A stretch of DNA of 64,000 bases, from the NCBI GenBank assembly GCA_947589025.1, contig CANQAY010000004.1:1-64000 (forward strand), given 5' to 3'. Of the stretch, positions 61,830 through 64,000 are shown piece by piece. Below the pieces are notes generated by a model. The model was not told the origin of the DNA. It saw only the letters and a list, made by a program, of their open reading frames with translations, and searched no databases. Positions within the stretch are counted from its first letter, which is position 1; each line of letters opens with the position of its first letter. Made by a program: the position numbers and the translations under genes. The DNA comes from an uncultured Clostridia bacterium. GTDB lineage: Bacteria > Bacillota > Clostridia > Christensenellales > UBA1242.

Positions 61830-62197
61830 TGAAAAGTGTGCGCATAGAACGAATTAATAGCGAACTAAATAAAGCAATATCTCACATAATAGATAATGAC
61901 TTAAGAGACCCACAAATAGATGCTATAATTGGGGTAACTGGTGTTGAAATTACACCAGATTTAGGATATGCGCGTGTTTATATAACCTCAATTGGCAAAA
62001 CACCAAAAGAAGAAGTTTTGGCAAGAATTAAGGGTGCAGCCGGTTTTATTCGCGGCAAATTATCCAAAATGGTGCAGTTAAGAATTACCCCTAGGTTAGA
62101 ATTTTTGTTAGACACAACTGAAGAATATTCCAACAAAATTGAAGGCATATTAAAAAACATTAAATATTCCACCCCTGCGGATGGTGAAGATGAATAA
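61829..62197 (+). CDS. rbfA: Ribosome-binding factor A
   Basis: RIERINSELNKAISHIIDNDLRDPQ, GFIRGKLSKMVQLRITPRLEFLLD. Confidence 0.96.
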   Translation: MKSVRIERINSELNKAISHIIDNDLRDPQIDAIIGVTGVEITPDLGYARVYITSIGKTPKEEVLARIKGAAGFIRGKLSKMVQLRITPRLEFLLDTTEEYSNKIEGILKNIKYSTPADGEDE

Positions 62198-63038
62198 GGG
62201 GATTATTCCTATAAACAAACCCAGTGGGTGGACTAGCTTTGATGTTGTTAACAAAATTAAACATTTGTTAAAAACAACCAAAGTTGGTCACCTTGGCACG
62301 TTGGACCCTATGGCAACGGGTGTGCTATTAATAACTGTTGGCAAAGCAACAAAATTGTTTAACATTATGCAAGAAAAACAAAAAACCTATGTTGCCAGCT
62401 TTAAATTTGGCGTTTTAACTGACAGTTTGGATGCAACAGGCAAGCAAATTGACAGTTCTAATGTAATCCCCAGCCATCAAGAAATTGAAAATGTGCTACC
62501 ACAATTTATTGGCAAAATTCAACAACAACCACCTAAATATAGTGCAATTTCCGTAAACGGGGAGCGTGCTTATAAATTGGCACGGCAAAACAAAGAGTTT
62601 AACCTGCCATCAAAACAAGTGCAAGTTTATGATATTAAACTATTGTCTTATCAAAATGACATTTTAACTTTAAAAATTGTCTGTGGCAGCGGCACATATA
62701 TCCGTTCACTTGGCAGAGACATAGCCTCAAAATTAAACACCTTTGCCACAATGACCGAACTTGTGCGCACAAACATTGGCAATTATTCGTTAACAGATTG
62801 CCATGAAATTGCTGAACTTACAAGCGAAAATATCAGCAAAAAAATTGTTCCAATTAAAGATGTTTTAAACTATGAGTGCATTAATTTGACCGATGTGGAC
62901 AAACAAAAAATATTAAATGGCCAAACAATTAAAATTGAAAGAGCTTCGGGCAATTATTTGTTAGTTGACGAGTTAGACGCCATTGCTATAATTAAAATTA
63001 ACAATAATTTGGCAAAAATGACTATGTTTTTGGGTTAA
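62190..63038 (+). CDS. truB: tRNA pseudouridine(55) synthase TruB
   Basis: GIIPINKPSGWTSFDVVNKIK, KVGHLGTLDPMATGVL. Confidence 0.97.
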   Translation: MNKGIIPINKPSGWTSFDVVNKIKHLLKTTKVGHLGTLDPMATGVLLITVGKATKLFNIMQEKQKTYVASFKFGVLTDSLDATGKQIDSSNVIPSHQEIENVLPQFIGKIQQQPPKYSAISVNGERAYKLARQNKEFNLPSKQVQVYDIKLLSYQNDILTLKIVCGSGTYIRSLGRDIASKLNTFATMTELVRTNIGNYSLTDCHEIAELTSENISKKIVPIKDVLNYECINLTDVDKQKILNGQTIKIERASGNYLLVDELDAIAIIKINNNLAKMTMFLG

Positions 63039-63097
63039 ATTTATTGCCAAAATGCCAAAACTATGATATAATAAATTAAGTTTTAAGGAGAAAATTT

Positions 63098-63676
63098 ATG
63101 ATTTATGCAGGAGATGTAAAAAAGGGTGTTATATTTGACGATGGCAAATCAACCGACCCAAAGCGCCCAAGTTTGCAACAGGTTATTGATTTCCAACACG
63201 TTAAGCCGGGCAAGGGTGCGGCTTTTGTTCGCATAACTAAAAAGGATTTATTAACCGGCAAGGTTTTGGAAGAAACTTACAACCCTTCAACCAAACTTAA
63301 CGATGTTTCAATTGAAAGAAAAGAGATGATGTATCTATATAACGATGGCTCATTGTATTATTTTATGGATAATGCCACTTATGAGCAAATTCCTTTTAAC
63401 TACGAAACGGTTAAAGATGCGCTTAATTTTGTTGTAGAAAACACAAATTGCAACATTCAATTTTATAACGGCGTTCCAATTAGCGTAGAGCCACCAATTT
63501 TTGTGGAGTTGACTATTACTAAAACCGAGCCAGGCGTTAGGGGAGATACTGTTAAAACTGGCGGCAAACCAGCAACGCTTGAAACTGGTTATGTTATTCA
63601 AGTGCCTTTATTTGTTAATGAAGGTGACCGCGTTCGTGTTGACACCCGCACTGGCGAATATATGGAAAGGCTTTAA
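63098..63676 (+). CDS. efp: Elongation factor P
   Basis: [44 protein letters not shown]. Confidence 0.96.
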   Translation: MIYAGDVKKGVIFDDGKSTDPKRPSLQQVIDFQHVKPGKGAAFVRITKKDLLTGKVLEETYNPSTKLNDVSIERKEMMYLYNDGSLYYFMDNATYEQIPFNYETVKDALNFVVENTNCNIQFYNGVPISVEPPIFVELTITKTEPGVRGDTVKTGGKPATLETGYVIQVPLFVNEGDRVRVDTRTGEYMERL

Positions 63677-63703
63677 AAATTTAATATATTTTTGGCGAAA
63701 TTT

Positions 63704-63731
63704 CGGTACTCTTGTAGTATCGATTTTTTTT
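63704..63731 (+). terminator. efp terminator
   Basis: CGGTACT-cttgt-AGTATCG-aT9 (one G-U). Confidence 0.82.
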
Positions 63732-63767
63732 TATCATTTTAAAAATTTTAATTTAATAATTTTTACT

Positions 63768-64000
63768 ATGTTAAAAGAATATTTGCCCCGAGACATTTAC
63801 AACTTAATAATTAAAAATTTTAGCTTCAATGACATAACCGAAATTAGAATGCGAGCTAACGAAAACATAATTATTGTTGTTAAAAACAAAAAATTTTATT
63901 TAAAGGATGATAACGGCAATTACATTAAAGCAAATGCTTTTTTAATTGAAAATTTTGTTAGACGCATAAGCGAAAATTCAATTTATGCTTACAACAACAG
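63768..64000 (+). CDS. spoIIIAA: Stage III sporulation protein AA, N-terminal fragment cut by window edge
   Basis: Own translation: MLKEYLPRDIYNLIIKNFSFNDITEIRMRANENIIIVVKNKKFYLKDDNGNYIKANAFLIENFVRRISENSIYAYNN; follows efp as expected. Confidence 0.8.
   Translation, partial: MLKEYLPRDIYNLIIKNFSFNDITEIRMRANENIIIVVKNKKFYLKDDNGNYIKANAFLIENFVRRISENSIYAYNN

Overview
This is a 64 kb AT-rich chromosomal window that looks like a Bacillota/Clostridia-type genome. TGA is used as a stop. Two sporulation genes, ylbJ and the start of spoIIIAA, suggest endospore-former ancestry. The window is mainly housekeeping: pta/ackA, rpmF, plsX-rnc, rpoZ-priA-def-fmt-rlmN, rpe-rsmE-mtaB, pcrA-ligA, smc-ftsY-ylxM-ffh, rpsP-khpA-rimM-trmD, rbgA-rnhB-yraN-rplS, comM-dprA-topA-trmFO-hslVU, nifS/nifU-like, ruvX, rpsB-tsf-frr-uppS-cdsA-rseP, and rimP-nusA-ylxR-ylxQ-infB-rbfA-truB-efp. 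There is one tRNA-Cys. I saw no CRISPR array, transposase, prophage or rRNA.

The most interesting signals are: (1) about ten transcription-unit heads, on both strands, with a -10 box exactly 6 nt upstream of the start codon and no Shine-Dalgarno, implying systematic leaderless mRNAs; (2) a gene at the usual polC locus that keeps the PolC-like N-terminal region, OB fold and DEDDh exonuclease but lacks the PHP and polymerase domains; (3) a NifU/IscU-like protein beside nifS that has lost two of three cluster-ligand cysteines and the conserved Asp; (4) a standalone protein of three 58-aa helicase-associated (HA) repeats between pta and ackA; (5) a cupin pseudogene with two frameshifts and one nonsense codon before rplS; (6) promoters embedded in intrinsic terminator hairpins; (7) candidate structured leaders upstream of rpmF, rpsB, rplS and rimP; (8) expected operon members (pyrH, dxr, acpP, prkC/prpC/rsgA, xerC and others) missing from their usual places, with orphan genes often in the gaps. 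All calls come from reading the sequence; no database searches were run.
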